From Planctomycetia bacterium (GTDB lineage: Bacteria; Planctomycetota; Phycisphaerae; Phycisphaerales; SM1A02), in assembly GCA_009936695.1 (NCBI GenBank), contig JAACEA010000327.1:1-7086 (forward strand): 7,086 bases of DNA. Direction: 5' to 3'. Positions 6,101 to 7,086 of this stretch are shown in pieces (the stretch's first letter is position 1; each line of letters begins with the position of its first letter). A program made the translations under genes and the position numbers. The notes beneath the pieces are model-generated. The model worked only from the letters and a program-made list of their open reading frames with translations. It was not told where the DNA came from and did no database searches.

Positions 6101-6374
6101 CATCCACTTCGATCGCTGGTGGAACCCCGCGGTGGAGAACCAGGCCACCGACCGGGCCTTCCGCATCGGACAGACCCGGACCGTGAACGTCCACAAGATG
6201 ATCACCTCGGGCACGCTCGAGGAGCGGATCGACCAGATGATCGAGCAGAAGACCGACCTCGCCCGCCGAATCATCGGCGCCGGCGAGTCGTGGCTCACCG
6301 AACTCAGTTCGAACCAGCTTCGCGACGTTCTCGCGCTTCGCGAGACCGCGGTCGACGAGGAGGATGACGCGTGA
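3177..6374 (+). CDS. SNF2-family DNA-dependent ATPase/helicase with DUF3670 region
   Basis: The protein has 1065 residues from TTG 3177; the true start is probably ATT 3153 (1073 residues, beginning MSGTPTIVLHG), behind GGAGG. Residues 1-325 are a poorly conserved N-terminal region opening with LHG..[10 protein letters not shown], typical of this subfamily. Residues about 326-530 match the DUF3670/SNF2-associated region: [33 protein letters not shown], then [16 protein letters not shown]. The ATPase core starts at [12 protein letters not shown] (579). Visible motifs are Walker A DDMGLGKT (604-611), VVTTYALV (681-688), Walker B DEAQ (706-709), LTGTP (733-737), FVLRRLKTD (790-798), LIFTQF (904-909), [20 protein letters not shown] (963-982) and [12 protein letters not shown] (988-999), so both RecA-like lobes are complete. 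Such proteins move along or remodel duplex DNA and its bound proteins using ATP; the target here is unknown. The stop overlaps the SWIM gene by 4 bases, so the two are co-translated. The tail is acidic (DEEDDA). Confidence 0.95.
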   Translation: [1065 protein letters not shown]

Positions 6375-7086
6375 TCAGCAGTCGCGACGAAGGATTCCGC
6401 CGGAAGGACGACACGCCCCGGAAGGTGCGCAACGGCATTCGCCTGCGCACCAAGGACGAGGAAGTGGCCTTCAGCTGGCCGGCCGGCGCGTGGCTCGATC
6501 GACTCCTCGCCCCCTACGGGGACAGCGCCAGGTCGGAAGGCCTCGACTTCGCCCGGCGCGGGCAGACCGTGCTGCTGAACGTCGAACCGGCGCGGATCGT
6601 CGCCACGGTGCAGGATTCCGCCGCCCGTCCCTTCGAGGTCCGGATCGAGCTCGAATCGATCGGGCGCGAGGACTGGGATCGCATCGTCAGTTCGATGGCC
6701 CGGGAAGCCAAGTACACGGCCAAGCTGGTTTCCGGGGACGTCTCCGCGGAGATCGCGGAGCCGTTCGCCGCGGCGGGACTCTCCCTCCTCCCGGAACCCG
6801 GACAGGTCACCGTGAAGTGCGGATGCGGGATCGAGCATTGCCGACACGCGGTCACCACCCTCTATCTCGTCGCCGAGCGGATGGATTCCGATCCGCTGAT
6901 GATCCTGACGCTCCGCGGGCTCTTCGGCCCCAGATTCCTGGAACGACTCCAGGAAGCGAGGCTCCTCGCGACCAGTGGTGTGAGCCGCGCCCATCCCATC
7001 CCGGGCACCGCGGCCGCGATCCGCGCCCTGCCCCCGATGGAACAGGCGATCGAGACGTTCTGGAACACCGGCACCGGTCTCGAGAC
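6371..7086 (+). CDS. SWIM zinc-finger protein, partner of the SNF2 ATPase (partial, 3' end outside window)
   Basis: An open frame starts at GTG 6371, whose GTGA overlaps the SNF2 stop TGA, and continues for 238 codons to the window edge without a stop. The SWIM motif is KCGCGIEHCRH with Cys150, Cys152, Cys157 and His159, that is CxCx4CxH, the expected zinc ligands. It is followed by a helix (VTTLYLVAERMD) and then SDPLMILTLRGLFG (173-186), which resembles the 'DP..LLxLRG' element after the finger in SNF2-linked SWIM proteins. Residues 20-140 would form the usual domain before the finger, with RRGQTVLLNVEPARIVATVQ resembling the small beta fold that binds before SWIM. SWIM domains bind DNA or protein; next to an SNF2 ATPase it most likely provides substrate or partner contact. 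The overlapping start implies translational coupling. The true C-terminus cannot be seen. Confidence 0.9.
   Translation, partial: MISSRDEGFRRKDDTPRKVRNGIRLRTKDEEVAFSWPAGAWLDRLLAPYGDSARSEGLDFARRGQTVLLNVEPARIVATVQDSAARPFEVRIELESIGREDWDRIVSSMAREAKYTAKLVSGDVSAEIAEPFAAAGLSLLPEPGQVTVKCGCGIEHCRHAVTTLYLVAERMDSDPLMILTLRGLFGPRFLERLQEARLLATSGVSRAHPIPGTAAAIRALPPMEQAIETFWNTGTGLE

Noticed and set aside
5999..6994. 331-codon minus-strand open frame opposite the SNF2 end and the SWIM gene
   Set aside because: The plus strand carries SNF2 motif VI and the SWIM zinc ligands in proper frames. The minus frame is a composition shadow.

Overview
The window is a GC-rich stretch of bacterial chromosome. It carries two long-leadered lipoprotein genes on the minus strand, one tRNA gene, and a plus-strand SNF2 helicase/SWIM zinc-finger pair. 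Features consistent with a Planctomycetota-like bacterium (perhaps Phycisphaerae) are the strong GC3 bias, the frequent GATCG words, lipoproteins with PD40/TolB-type repeats, and a tRNA whose CCA tail is not encoded. There is no phylogenetic marker here beyond a tRNA, so this placement is a lean and not a result.

Layout. The first 36 bases may hold the start of a further minus-strand gene (weak). Minus strand 875-54 encodes a 273-aa lipoprotein with an alpha/beta domain resembling the CsgG/FlgO/TolB-N type of envelope lipoprotein. Upstream of it, minus strand 2513-1110 encodes a 467-aa lipoprotein with a six-bladed TolB-like (PD40) beta-propeller. Between the two lies a strong GC-rich hairpin (1041-1073) that pairs best as minus-strand RNA and probably ends or attenuates the propeller transcript. 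The 400 bases from 2514 to 2913 are a divergent intergenic region with a 16-bp perfect palindrome, a G8 tract, a doubtful 22-codon ORF and a possible tRNA promoter.

At 2914-2986 there is a clear tRNA-Lys(UUU). Its flanks pair with each other to form a helix outside the acceptor stem. At about 3150 a long gene begins: a bacterial SNF2-family ATPase with the DUF3670/SNF2-associated region in its middle and a complete two-lobed helicase core at its C-terminus. Its stop codon overlaps, by GTGA, the start of a SWIM zinc-finger gene (CxCx4CxH) that runs off the right edge. SNF2 ATPases of this type often sit beside SWIM proteins, and the overlap implies translational coupling and a joint role on nucleic acid. 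That role is not established.

The most interesting points are four. (1) The SNF2 gene appears to start at a rare ATT codon behind a perfect GGAGG. (2) The pre-tRNA leader and trailer form an extended helix. (3) Two tandem lipoproteins look like the two halves of TolB (N-terminal-like domain and propeller) encoded separately. (4) The terminator hairpin is strand-asymmetric. I see no CRISPR array, insertion sequence, prophage gene or attachment-site duplication. The genes themselves belong to known types, so I do not claim a wholly new system.
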